Assembly: GCF_004403515.1 (NCBI RefSeq)
Contig: NZ_SOHH01000121.1
Coordinates: 1 to 50,750, forward strand
DNA length: 50,750 nt
From: Cryobacterium fucosi
GTDB taxonomy: Bacteria > Actinomycetota > Actinomycetes > Actinomycetales > Microbacteriaceae
Direction: 5' to 3'
The notes below the pieces were generated by a model. It ran no database searches, was not told where the DNA came from, and saw only the letters and a list, made by a program, of their open reading frames with translations. Every line of letters begins with the position of its first letter. Within the stretch, counting starts at the first letter, position 1. Below, in pieces: positions 1-7,029 of this stretch. Position numbers and translations under genes: made by a program.

Positions 1-945
1 ACAGTCGTGGCCGGTCGCGCCGCCTTCGCCGGCCGCGCCCTCCTCGCCGACGTCGCCATCCTCGCCGGCCGGGCGGGCCTCGGGGCGGCGGCCGAGGCTG
101 CTCGAGCCGAGGCTGCTCGAGCCGAGGCTGCTCGAGCCGAGGCTGCTCGAGCCGAGGCTGCTCGAGCCGACGGTGGTCGAGCCGAGGCTGCTCGAGCCGA
201 CGGTGGTCGAGCCGACGGTGGTCGAGCTCGTCGAGACCCCGCGACCCCCGACCGTCGTGACCCGACCCGCCCCGACAGTCGTGCTCCGGGCGCCCCCGAC
301 CGCCGGGACCCGACCTCCTCCGACCGCCGTGACCCGACCCGCCCCGACCGTCGCGACCCGCTGATTCCCGACCGTCGAGCCGACCTCGCCGACCAGGCCC
401 ACGACGATTCCACGGCCCCCGACCGGCGCCCCCGCCGCGACCGCGCCAACACCACCTGGCCGGCCGCCGACCGCCTGCCCTACGCCACCTTCGGCGACAT
501 CTCGACCCTGGTGCGGCATCCGCACGACCCCGGCGTCTGGCTCGGCGCGGTCGGCGCCCTCGATGCGCTCCCCGACGAGATCGACGCCGTGGTCTCGCTC
601 TGCCGGGTGGGCCGAAGCCAGGTTCCCGCGCGCATCCGCCCGGAGAACCGGGTGGCGGTCTGGCTGGTCGACGAGGTCGACCCGCGGGCCAACCCCAACC
701 TCACCTTCGTACTCTGGGACACCGTCGACGCGATCGCGGCGCTCCGGGCCGAGGGGCGCACCGTGCTCGTGCACTGCGTGCAGGCGATCAGCCGCACCCC
801 CACGGTCGGCGCTCTCTACGCGGCGAGGCACCGGGGCGTGCCGATCGAGCAGGCGTTGCGCGAGGTGACGGATGCCCTCCCGCACGCCAACCCGAACGCC
901 ACCTTCATCGAGGCCCTCACGCCCAGGTCGATGGGCGGCTTCTGA
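1..945 (+). CDS. Dual-specificity phosphatase-like protein, 5' end outside window
   Basis: The frame is open to the left edge, so the true start may lie upstream; the first usable start inside is GTG at 7. Counted from there, residues 1-150 are low-complexity Ala/Arg/Asp/Pro sequence. The folded part begins near residue 159 and carries the cysteine phosphatase signature HCVQAISRT (His256, Cys257, Arg263; C-x5-R), with the Gly usual in the loop replaced by Ala. This family removes phosphate from Ser/Thr/Tyr residues or other phosphate esters; the substrate here cannot be told. In related actinobacteria such a domain can sit behind an ADP-ribosylglycohydrolase domain, which would fall outside this window (inference). 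The Ala/Arg linker is written by tandem 15-bp units and runs into a copy of the intergenic GGTGGTCGAG repeat, so part of this protein comes from repeat DNA. Confidence 0.7.
   Translation, partial: TVVAGRAAFAGRALLADVAILAGRAGLGAAAEAARAEAARAEAARAEAARAEAARADGGRAEAARADGGRADGGRARRDPATPDRRDPTRPDSRAPGAPDRRDPTSSDRRDPTRPDRRDPLIPDRRADLADQAHDDSTAPDRRPRRDRANTTWPAADRLPYATFGDISTLVRHPHDPGVWLGAVGALDALPDEIDAVVSLCRVGRSQVPARIRPENRVAVWLVDEVDPRANPNLTFVLWDTVDAIAALRAEGRTVLVHCVQAISRTPTVGALYAARHRGVPIEQALREVTDALPHANPNATFIEALTPRSMGGF
91..225 (+). repeat. Nine tandem 15-bp units inside a coding region
   Basis: Nine consecutive 15-bp units, of two kinds (GCCGAGGCTGCTCGA and GCCGACGGTGGTCGA), encode AEAAR and ADGGR pentapeptides in frame. 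The last GGTGGTCGAG unit runs on into GCTCGTCGAGACC, the arm of the dispersed hairpin repeat seen in intergenic regions elsewhere in the window. Confidence 0.9.
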
Positions 946-956
946 CCCAAGCCGGT

Positions 957-1180
957 GGCCGAGCCCGCCCTCGGTGGTCGAGCCTGCCCCGGTGGTCGAG
1001 CCTGCCCCCCGGTGGTCGAGCCTGCCCCGGTGGTCGAGCCTGTCGAGACCGCGAGTCCTGATTTCGACGGGCTCAATCCCCGGTGGTCGAGCCTGCCCCC
1101 CCCGGTGGTCGAGCCTGTCGAGACCCCGCGTCGTGATTTCGACGGGCTCAATCCCCGGTGGTCGAGCCTCGAGACCCTCG
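957..1180. repeat. Cluster of REP-like hairpin repeats
   Basis: There are two full hairpin units (1029-1083 and 1104-1158) and several solitary left arms. Each unit has a left arm GGTGGTCGAGCCTGTCGAGA, a short variable loop, and a right arm GATTTCGACGGGCTCAATC. The right arm is the near reverse complement of the left, so a transcript or single strand can fold. No gene is seen inside. It lies just after the phosphatase-like gene, the usual place for REP-type elements. Confidence 0.85.
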
Positions 1181-1264
1181 TGGCGCACCCAGCGGAAGCG
1201 GGCGCACGGTCCAACCTGGGCCCGCTTCCGCACCCTGCGCCGGGAGGCGGTCCTGGCGTCACTT

Positions 1265-1378
1265 CCCGGATGCCTCCGCCATCTCCGAGGGGTCGAGCCC
1301 GCCGAGGACCCCATCACTGGTCGTTTCGACTACGACCATATGAAGGCCATCCATCGACACCTCTTTCAGGATGGTCAG
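1265..1378 (+). pseudogene. Fic/DOC-family fragment (N-terminal part only)
   Basis: One frame reads GRFDYDHMKAIHRHLFQD before a stop. This is the segment that precedes the catalytic core in Fic AMP-transferases (typically GRFDxxHLxAIHRxLFxDVYxWAG). The core motif HPFxxGNGR is absent: the frame ends within three codons after LFQD, next to the end of the antisense toxin remnant at 1375. No start codon or full N-terminus is visible upstream, where REP-like repeats begin. It is a truncated relic. Confidence 0.6.
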
Positions 1379-1548
1379 TAGCGGTATCGCGCCGCGATGA
1401 TCACGAGCTGATTCTCTTCGACGGCGTAGACGAGTCGATGCTCGTCGGTGATTCGGCGCGACCAGTAGCCCGCGAGCTGATGTTTGAGTGCCTCGGGCTT
1501 GCCGATGCCGGTGAGCTGGGCCCGCCCCTGTGAGACCGTGATGGCCAT
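1375..1548 (-). pseudogene. Chimeric remnant: YefM antitoxin start joined to YoeB toxin C-terminus
   Basis: ATG at 1548 follows an AAGGA-type ribosome site. The first 12 residues, MAITVSQGRAQL, match the start of Phd/YefM antitoxins. From residue 13 the sequence becomes the C-terminal half of the YoeB/Txe endoribonuclease (GIGKPEALKHQL, then WSRRITDEHRLVYAV). About 70 antitoxin residues and 35 toxin residues are missing, in frame. YoeB's catalytic Glu (KPEALKH) and Arg (DEHR) remain, but the terminal RYHY of active toxins is RYRY, so the His is lost. I read it as the scar of a deletion within a yefM-yoeB operon, probably inactive. A short 57-residue product could still be made. Confidence 0.7.
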
Positions 1549-1631
1549 GTCCTGTCCTTTCCGCCGTGTCTGGTATACAGAACCACTCTGCTGAGGCATC
1601 CGCGTGGCAGGAGCTGACGCGCTGGCCCCTC

Positions 1632-1730
1632 CGTGCATAACTCCTGCAAATCAGGGGGCACCTCACGGGTGTGCCCCTGAAACACTGGGTTCCGGCGGAA
1701 GGGCCGCTCAAATTGCAGGAGTTATGCACG
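1632..1730. repeat. About 99-bp inverted-repeat element, type A copy 1
   Basis: The left arm CGTGCATAACTCCTGCAAAT (1632-1651) and right arm (1711-1730) are near perfect reverse complements. An inner hairpin GGGGCAC...GTGCCCC sits in the left half of the spacer. Three more copies of the same length and arms occur in this window (38493, 38875, 46177). No gene is seen within it. Confidence 0.85.
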
Positions 1731-1906
1731 GGAGGCGACGGCGACCGGTGTCGGCGGAACGTGTCCTTGCCGAGTTGCGCGCGAGAGCGGAGTCCAGCTA
1801 CGGCTGACTGGCTTCCTGAGCCAGAAGGGGACTCCTCACGACGGCCCCGCCCGGAGCGTCAACTTACTGCTTGAAAGCAGGGCTTACCTCGGATGAAATG
1901 TAAGGC

Positions 1907-2167
1907 ATGAAGGCGATTGTGACACTGAGCAGCAAGGGGCAGTTCACGCTGCCCGCAGCCCTGCGCGCAGCCCTCGGGTTGAAACAGGGTGATCGACTGC
2001 AGGTCTCCGTGGATGAGTCGGGCCGATCGCTCACGGTCTCCCGAGCGCTCGATCTCGACGAGCTCAGCGCGCGCATTTCCGGCTACGCGAAGCGGCGGAC
2101 TCCAGTGACGGATGTCGACGCGTACTACCAGAAGCACCGCCTGGAGAGTCCCGAGTCGCGACCGTGA
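1907..2167 (+). CDS. AbrB/MazE-type antitoxin (VapB role)
   Basis: The 86-residue protein opens with a swapped-hairpin AbrB-fold DNA-binding domain (KAIVTLSSKGQFTLPAALRA, then GLKQGDRLQV). The C-terminal 35 residues are a charged tail of the kind that wraps the toxin. It overlaps the PIN-domain gene by 4 bp (GTGA), the standard layout of a vapBC operon in which antitoxin is made first and the complex represses its own promoter. A possible promoter is TTGAAA (1871-1876) and TGAAAT (1894-1899) with a 17-bp spacer, which would put transcription start close to the ATG. Family and role are confident; the promoter is inference. Confidence 0.88.
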   Translation: MKAIVTLSSKGQFTLPAALRAALGLKQGDRLQVSVDESGRSLTVSRALDLDELSARISGYAKRRTPVTDVDAYYQKHRLESPESRP

Positions 2168-2571
2168 CGGGCTCGCTGGACGCCAATGTCCTGCTCCGCC
2201 TGCTCCTCGACGACGTGCCAGAGCAGCACCAACTGGCCGTGTCCCTCGTCACCGACCATGGACCGAACGCCGTGTCCGATGTCGCAATGATTGAGACGAT
2301 ATTCGTGCTGGGTCGGGCGTATGAATTGACTCGTGCCGAACAATACGAGGCGGTCATGGGACTCCTCCGTCTTCCGATGATCGAGGGGCGATCAGACTTG
2401 TTCGAGGGAGCGTTTGCTGACTACCTCGGGCACCCGGAACTGTCGTTCGAGGACTGCTATCTCGTTGCGTTGGCGCAGACGGAGCGCCGCGAGCCGCTGT
2501 GGACCTTTGACCGCAAGCTCGCCCAACAGACGGATGCGCGGCTGGTGACGCTGGACGCCCTGAGCGCCTGA
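2164..2571 (+). CDS. vapC: PIN-domain ribonuclease toxin, VapC family
   Basis: The 135-residue protein starts at GTG within the last codons of the antitoxin gene. The four acidic PIN positions are visible: Asp6 (SLDANVLLR), Glu44 (AMIETIF), Asp97 (SFEDCY) and Asp116 (TFDRKL). VapC toxins use this Mg2+ site to cut tRNA or rRNA; the target here is unknown. Full length and intact active site suggest a working toxin controlled by the gene before it. Confidence 0.9.
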   Translation: MTGSLDANVLLRLLLDDVPEQHQLAVSLVTDHGPNAVSDVAMIETIFVLGRAYELTRAEQYEAVMGLLRLPMIEGRSDLFEGAFADYLGHPELSFEDCYLVALAQTERREPLWTFDRKLAQQTDARLVTLDALSA

Positions 2572-2732
2572 CACCGGCACGGGCTGGCCGCCAGCCGGGC
2601 TACATCCCGGATGCCTCCGCGATCGCATCGAGCACCAGCGGAGGCACCCGCGTCAGCACGTAGCTTCCTCGCGTCGCCCCGCGCTCGCGGATCGCGCCAG
2701 GAGAATTGATGCTGGCCGACGCCACGGATGCC
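2572..2732. other. Intergenic, no gene recognised
   Basis: Between the convergent vapC and GNAT genes there are two CGGATGCC octamers but no convincing coding sequence or terminator hairpin. Confidence 0.5.
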
Positions 2733-3263
2733 CTACTCGTCGGCGCTGCGATCGCGCTGTGCGGCGCTCGCACGGATGTCTTCGATGCTCAGAAACAGGG
2801 TCCTCTCGCTGAGCGAGGAAGGAAGGAATCCGAAATGCCGGTAGAAGCGCTCCGCTGAATCATCGATCGCGTGCACCAGCAGCGCACGCACGCCCACGGA
2901 CGCGGCGGCGCCGGCTGCGCGAAGCACGGCATCCGTCAACAACGACGAGCCCAGGCCGATTCCCTGATGGTGTTCGTTGACGGCGAGCCGGCCGAGCAGA
3001 ATGACCGGGATCGGGTCGGGCATGTTGCGCCGCACCCGCACGGGCGCCTCGTCGACGCTGACGGAAGACGCCGCGAGCGTGTAGTAGCCGGCGACGGAGT
3101 GCGCCGACTCCGCTGGGCAGGAGACGAAAGTGCGGGAGGCCCCTGATCCCTCATTCTTGAACGCCCGGTTTCGCAGCCAGGCGTCGAGGGTGGGATTGCC
3201 GCTGGCGAAGGAACCCCGATCGTGTTCGCGCGTGAGCGCGACCGGTCGCAGGTACCGCGTCAT
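2733..3263 (-). CDS. GNAT acetyltransferase toxin (TacT/AtaT type)
   Basis: The 176-residue GNAT fold shows the acetyl-CoA pyrophosphate loop HHQGIGLGSSLL after GRLAVNEHH, and the late Tyr in AERFYRHFGF that acts as general acid in this family. GNAT toxins of this class acetylate the amino group of aminoacyl-tRNA and stop translation. Its start overlaps the stop of the upstream DUF1778 gene by 4 bp, the signature arrangement for this TA class. It is full length with no damage. A second, clearly related pair lies at 4878-5692. Confidence 0.9.
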   Translation of the reverse strand: MTRYLRPVALTREHDRGSFASGNPTLDAWLRNRAFKNEGSGASRTFVSCPAESAHSVAGYYTLAASSVSVDEAPVRVRRNMPDPIPVILLGRLAVNEHHQGIGLGSSLLTDAVLRAAGAAASVGVRALLVHAIDDSAERFYRHFGFLPSSLSERTLFLSIEDIRASAAQRDRSADE

Positions 3264-3541
3264 TCGTCGAAGACGGACGGCCGACGCAACAACGCGACAA
3301 GCTCGGCGACGGGGCGCGCGGGGGCATCCAGGCGTGCCTGGAATTCATTCCAGGCCGCCGGGGAGACGGAATACACGCGGCGATCGGAGAGCACCTCCTC
3401 CGCGCGCTCGGTGAGCGCTGCCACGGAGAACTCGCTGATGCTGCGGCCCAGTGCGGCGGCGGCGTGTTCGATGGTGCTCTTCTCGCGTGCACTCATGCGC
3501 ACAGCGAGCCGCTCAGTTTTCGCGGCAGAGGATGCGGTCAT
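3260..3541 (-). CDS. DUF1778 ribbon-helix-helix antitoxin (TacA type)
   Basis: The 93-residue protein begins with a ribbon-helix-helix segment (RLAVRMSAREKSTIEHAAAA, then LGRSISEF), followed by a C-terminal tail (SDRRVYSVSPAAWNEFQARL) that in this family masks the acetyltransferase active site. It is translated with the toxin through a 4-bp overlap. A repeated GTAC motif 10-29 bp upstream (3551-3570) is a likely operator for autoregulation. Confidence 0.9.
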   Translation of the reverse strand: MTASSAAKTERLAVRMSAREKSTIEHAAAALGRSISEFSVAALTERAEEVLSDRRVYSVSPAAWNEFQARLDAPARPVAELVALLRRPSVFDE

Positions 3542-3550
3542 GCCTCAAAT

Positions 3551-3570
3551 GTACGCCTATCTGGTGTACG
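3551..3570 (-). promoter_or_regulatory. Candidate DUF1778-GNAT operator, copy 1
   Basis: Read on the plus strand it is GTACGC, nine bases, GTACG. The same motif with the same spacing and orientation lies at an almost equal distance before the second DUF1778 gene (5705-5724). Shared position and spacing argue for binding by the RHH antitoxins. Confidence 0.5.
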
Positions 3571-3729
3571 AATTCCAGGCGCACAGTCACGCCCGTGAGA
3601 AAGACGCCCGCGGGCCTGGGGCGCGTGCGAAATGCACCAGGGCTGGTCGGGCAATCCGGTCGCGCGCTTGTCCGCTGTGAAGCATGCTCCTCTGCGCGAA
3701 CTGGACTTCGTGCCCGGCGGACCCATCCC

Positions 3730-3831
3730 TCACTCGTTCTTCCTGGCGGCCCAGGCCGTGCTCGAGGCGGCGCGGAAATTGATGCGGCGCTGCACCTCGT
3801 CGGGCAGACTACGAACCGTGATGACGGCCAT
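3730..3831 (-). pseudogene. FitA/VapB-type antitoxin remnant, frameshifted
   Basis: From ATG at 3831 the frame reads MAVITVRSLPDEVQRRINFR, the N-terminal RHH strand-helix of FitA-like antitoxins. After RAAS the frame leaves the family. A shift to a neighbouring frame restores a plausible helix (EHGLGRQEERVR), matching the expected AxHGRSxExExR pattern, but then no longer resembles the family. No PIN toxin follows downstream on the minus strand. It is a decayed antitoxin without partner. Confidence 0.5.
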
Positions 3832-3926
3832 ACAGGTCCGACATGCACTGAAGACCCTGGAAATCTTAAAGGTACTTTGGTACTCTGCTACTCCAGGTAA
3901 ACCACAGAGCAAACGAGGTGACGATC

Positions 3927-4187
3927 ATGGCCATTGTCAGCCCCATCAAAGTAGACGCCACGACCGACAAAATGGTGGCGGATGCCGCCCACTTTCTAGG
4001 CCGAAGCAAGAAAGACATCGTCGACGCCGCAGTGCGCGACTACGTCGAGGCCCACCGGGGAGAGATCAACGACGGCATTCGTGCGGCACTCGCCCGGCTC
4101 GATGGAACGCGCGCCTCAGTCGTAGCCGAAATCTCTGGGTTGAGCGAAGCTGAGCTCAGCGAACTTGGCGGCGTCCCCGAGCGATGA
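3927..4187 (+). CDS. Small RHH-like antitoxin, apparently orphan
   Basis: I choose ATG 3927, with GAGGTG about 8 bases upstream, over the GTG at 3918, which lies inside that ribosome site. The 86-residue protein has a short strand (SPIKVDATTDKMVADAAHFL) followed by helices (GRSKKDIVDAAVRDYVEAHR) that look like a CopG/RHH antitoxin. The C-terminal segment (SGLSEAELSELGG) is helical and acidic. Downstream there is only a broken glycosylase-like gene on the other strand, so a cognate toxin is missing. It may be a solitary regulator or the survivor of a TA pair. Confidence 0.6.
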   Translation: MAIVSPIKVDATTDKMVADAAHFLGRSKKDIVDAAVRDYVEAHRGEINDGIRAALARLDGTRASVVAEISGLSEAELSELGGVPER

Positions 4188-4245
4188 TGAGCGCACGGTA
4201 AGCGGATGCCGTCGGCCTGGTCACGGATACTGCCATCTGTCTTGG

Positions 4246-4845
4246 CTAACTGGACGAGACAGGAATCAAATCCAACAACAACAGTTCGCGCAATAGCGCC
4301 CGCTGCCGATGAACAGGCAGTGCCGAGACGTACGCATCGACATTTGCTTCAGTCTCGCCGGCCATCAAGAGCGGCAGGAGGTAGTCCCGGGCCTGGCGCC
4401 GAAGCGCTTCTTTGACATGAACTGCCGCACGCTCCGGTGGGCGTCGCCGCCGTGGGCGACGATGGCCAGGATGTCGGCGTGGAGGTCGAGGACGCGTTTG
4501 AGCGCGTCGAGTCCGTCGTCGAGAAGATTGTTCGGCAAGCCGTTGGGGTGCGTCTCGTGAACGTGCCACGGGTAGGCGTTCCACGGCACGATCTGGTCGT
4601 CGGTGAGGCCGACCGCGGCATAGACGTCGCCCATCCGCGCGGCCGTGCCTTCGTTGTTGTCCCGCGAGAGCATGCCGGATCCCTTCGCTCCGCCGGCCTG
4701 CGGTCCGGGGTTCGAGGACAAGGCGAGGATGACGGCGGTCGAGGCGCCGTAGTGCGGCGCGATGTACTGCACTGAGAAGTCTGGCTTTTCAAGAATGAGC
4801 TCATCGCAGAGGGTTGATCGGGCGAACCTGGGGTTCGCGGATGCG
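4246..4845 (-). pseudogene. Uracil-DNA-glycosylase-superfamily-like gene, broken at both ends
   Basis: The longest frame (4365-4772) carries family features: SSNPGPQAGGAKGSGMLSRD, then VPWNAYPWHVHE and ILAIVAHGGDAHRS, like UDG-superfamily proteins of unknown substrate. The N-terminal part (RIREPQVRPIN, then DELILEKPDFSVQYIAPHYG) is split by a 2-nt deletion near 4805 when compared with the relic at 6325-6498. At the 3' side the expected continuation is lost near 4400: the frame ends after KKRFGAR. A neighbouring frame continues as a helical tail (VHVKEALRRQARDYLLPLLM, ending in VSSS at 4249), perhaps the end of another gene. It is a pseudogene of a family I name only at superfamily level. Confidence 0.6.
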
Positions 4846-4877
4846 GCTCCCGCACCTTCTCCAAAGTTTGAGGCTAG

Positions 4878-5399
4878 TTATGAACTGGAACCCGCGAAAA
4901 CGGCAATCAGGTGTTTCATCGGGATCATGAGTTGAAGGTCATCGAGAGGGGACGGGAAACAGTCGGCGTGATGCTCGTAGAATGCTCGAACTTCGTCATC
5001 CCGGGCGTGAATGAGAACTGCCATCGCTCCGACGCTTTCACTCAATTGGACCGCGCGCCGGAGCGCATCGCGGAAGAGGGCGACGCCGATGCCTTGACCC
5101 TTGTACTGAGAATCGACTGCGAGCCGGGCGAGAAGGATGCAAGGGATCTGCTTAGGTGCGGATCTCTGTAGCCCGAGGGGCGCGTCTTCTCGAGCGATGG
5201 CGCTGACGGTGATGGCATAGTAGCCAACAACTTTTTCTCCCACGCAGCTGACGTACGTGACTGCACTATTCGCACGTTGGTTCTGAAAGGCAAAGCGGTG
5301 CAGCCATTCATCCAGCTCCAACGCGCCAGACTCGAATGAGTCCCTGTCGTCGTCGCGCTCAAGCTTTCGAGGTAGCGAAGGCAGTGGTTGTGAAGTCAC
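4878..5399 (-). CDS. GNAT acetyltransferase toxin, second locus
   Basis: The 173-residue GNAT domain has LARLAVDSQYKGQGIGVALF (acetyl-CoA loop) and a late Tyr in VRAFYEHHADCF. It is of the same class as the GNAT gene at 2733 but clearly diverged, so the two loci are paralogous rather than a recent duplication. Start and preceding antitoxin stop overlap by 4 bp. It is intact, and probably acetylates charged tRNA when released from its antitoxin (family knowledge). Confidence 0.9.
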   Translation of the reverse strand: MTSQPLPSLPRKLERDDDRDSFESGALELDEWLHRFAFQNQRANSAVTYVSCVGEKVVGYYAITVSAIAREDAPLGLQRSAPKQIPCILLARLAVDSQYKGQGIGVALFRDALRRAVQLSESVGAMAVLIHARDDEVRAFYEHHADCFPSPLDDLQLMIPMKHLIAVFAGSSS

Positions 5400-5692
5400 G
5401 ATTCGTTGGCGAAAGGCGACGCGCGATTCGCCAGCTTCGAGAGCTTGCTTTCCGAAGCGAGGGGAAGTTCCAGCAGGCGATTAAATTCGGCCCACTGTGC
5501 GTCAGTGGCAACAAACCATCGACGATCGGCGAGAATCCTTTCCGCCTCGACGCTGGCGCTTTCCAGGATGAAATCAGTCATCGTTCGATCGGTAGCTTCT
5601 GCTGCTTTGCGAATGAGTTTTTCTTGCCGATCCGTGACCCGGACATTTAGGCGTTGGCTCTTGGACGGGCGTGTTGAAGCACTCGCGTTCAT
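5396..5692 (-). CDS. DUF1778 antitoxin, second locus
   Basis: The 98-residue RHH protein (RLNVRVTDRQEKLIRKAAEA, TDRTMTDFILES) has the family's C-terminal ADRRWFVATDAQWAEFNRLL toxin-binding tail. A strong AGGAGG ribosome site lies 4 bases before the ATG. A GTACGT-N9-GTACG operator-like motif sits 13-32 bp upstream, matching the first locus. Confidence 0.9.
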   Translation of the reverse strand: MNASASTRPSKSQRLNVRVTDRQEKLIRKAAEATDRTMTDFILESASVEAERILADRRWFVATDAQWAEFNRLLELPLASESKLSKLANRASPFANES

Positions 5693-5704
5693 GTTTCCTC
5701 CTGT

Positions 5705-5724
5705 GTACGTCCATTGTGCGTACG
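5705..5724 (-). promoter_or_regulatory. Candidate DUF1778-GNAT operator, copy 2
   Basis: On the plus strand: GTACGT, nine bases, GTACG. It also contains a perfect inverted repeat GTACG...CGTAC (5705-5709 and 5719-5723), fitting a dimeric RHH repressor. Confidence 0.5.
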
Positions 5725-5799
5725 GCCGTTAATCTTGTCAAGTCGTTGGAGCAGAGAAGGCCGTATCCGACTGAAGCCCGTCACTTCACTCTCAGGGTG

Positions 5800-6105
5800 G
5801 TCGACGACCGGCACGGCGGTGAAGCTCGACTACCTGCGCTGGCTCGGCTTCGAGGAGCACGTCGTCGAGGCTGTGGATGCCATCACCAAGCGCACGGGGG
5901 AGCCGCTCGCCGAGTCGATGGCGCGGGTGGAGGCCTACCCGCTCGCGCTGATCGCTAAGAGGGCGGATATCTCGCACAATGCCGCCCCGTTCGGCAGGCC
6001 GGGCTGTCGCAGGCGTCGCGCGCCCGGCTCACGGAGAAGTACGGGACGTCGGCGCGGCTGCTGGGCACGACTTTGGAGAGGATCCTCGAGGAACTCAGGG
6101 CGTAG
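5800..6105 (+). pseudogene. HD-domain phosphohydrolase remnant ((p)ppGpp hydrolase-like)
   Basis: One frame gives LDYLRWLGFEEHVVEAVDAI, then TKRTGEPLAESMARV, YPLALIAKRADISHN, as in small HD/RelA-SpoT-like hydrolases (Asp-x-x-x-Asn metal region at the end). Near 5975 the reading moves by a frameshift to SQASRARLTEKYGTSARLLG and RILEELRA-stop. The N-terminal HD motif itself is missing, so the gene lacks both its start and catalytic His-Asp pair. It is a non-functional relic. Confidence 0.55.
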
Positions 6106-6324
6106 GTTCCGCGCCGCGCGCACGGCAGAAGATCCGGGTGCCTATGCCTCCCGCCCCCACTCGGTGGAGTTGCCGGAGCAGCGTGCCTCGTGGCAGCTGT
6201 GACAATCGCCTATCAAGCGGGAGTAGCGCAAAACTCAAGCCCGAAACGCTGTGTACAGATGACGTTCACCTCTAACATCGTCGCCCAGGAGTCAGATACA
6301 GGTCCAGGATCGGGGCGGTCAATG

Positions 6325-6498
6325 TCAAGGGATGACGTCCGTGGCGGCGCCATAGTGGGGCGCGATGTCCGGCACAGAGAACCCGGGCAGCTCAAGCATG
6401 AGTTGATCGCAGAGTGCGTTGATGGCTCGCACCTGAGGCTCGTGGATTCGGCGCATCTGGTCGTCACGAAATGCTGGGTCAGACTTCCGTCGGGTCAT
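6325..6498 (-). pseudogene. N-terminal relic of a second UDG-like gene
   Basis: From ATG 6498 the 57-codon frame reads MTRRKSDPAFRDDQMRRIHE, then LMLELPGFSVPDIAPHYGAA, and stops. It parallels the N-terminal part of the broken gene at 4246-4845 (REPQVR, IAPHYGAS), so both descend from the same family. The conserved NPGPQ segment and everything after it are gone. Confidence 0.6.
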
Positions 6499-6645
6499 GC
6501 CTGAAGCCTAGGTATGACCGAGGGGCACCCTCACTTCGGCGACACCCCAATTGGGGACAAAGAAGCAGATCGATGGCAATTTCTGCAGAGCGGGCCCGCT
6601 TAAGCTTGAAGGCGCGGAGTAGGCGCGCAATTGGGGGAGTAAAAC
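6499..6645. other. Intergenic; ribosome site of next gene
   Basis: No coding sequence recognised. GGGGGAG at 6633-6639 fixes the GTG start at 6646. Confidence 0.5.
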
Positions 6646-6987
6646 GTGACTTCAGAAGAATTGCTTGTCGACATCGGTGCGCTGGTTGTGGCTTACTTCG
6701 GGATTCTGATTGGCACGGTTGGCCTGCCCTTTGTGGCCTCGTTCATTCTGGATGGCATCGTGCAGCTTCTGCGCGGCCGCGGCCCCAAGCTGTTTGTGCT
6801 TGCCCTCTTCTTCTCTGCCGTGCTTGCCGGTGGCGGATACCTCCTGTGGAAGTTCGGAACAGGCAATCCAACAGTGACTGCGCCGACACTGACCAGCATG
6901 GCCACGGTGGCCACGTATCTGCTCACCATCTCGATCGTGCTGGCGTTGATCGGCTTCGTGGCTCGATCGGTGAAGCTGCTCAGGTAG
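6646..6987 (+). CDS. Small membrane protein, three predicted helices
   Basis: The 113-residue protein has hydrophobic spans at about residues 8-38, 46-70 and 84-107, with a basic RGRGPK loop between the first two and a short Lys/Arg tail (RSVKLLR). GTG start with GGGGGAG 7 bases upstream. I do not recognise a family. It stands alone between two pseudogenes on the same strand, so its neighbours tell nothing of its function. Confidence 0.6.
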   Translation: MTSEELLVDIGALVVAYFGILIGTVGLPFVASFILDGIVQLLRGRGPKLFVLALFFSAVLAGGGYLLWKFGTGNPTVTAPTLTSMATVATYLLTISIVLALIGFVARSVKLLR

Positions 6988-7029
6988 GGCCGAGGCCTAG
7001 ATCTTTTACCTCACCCAGATGTCGCGTCA

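Noticed and set aside
3541-3600. A tRNA or tRNA fragment near the first DUF1778 gene
   Set aside because: GTACGAATTCCAG resembles a T-arm, and the antisense frame gives a GIRTPDRR-like peptide, but no acceptor, D or anticodon arms can be drawn.
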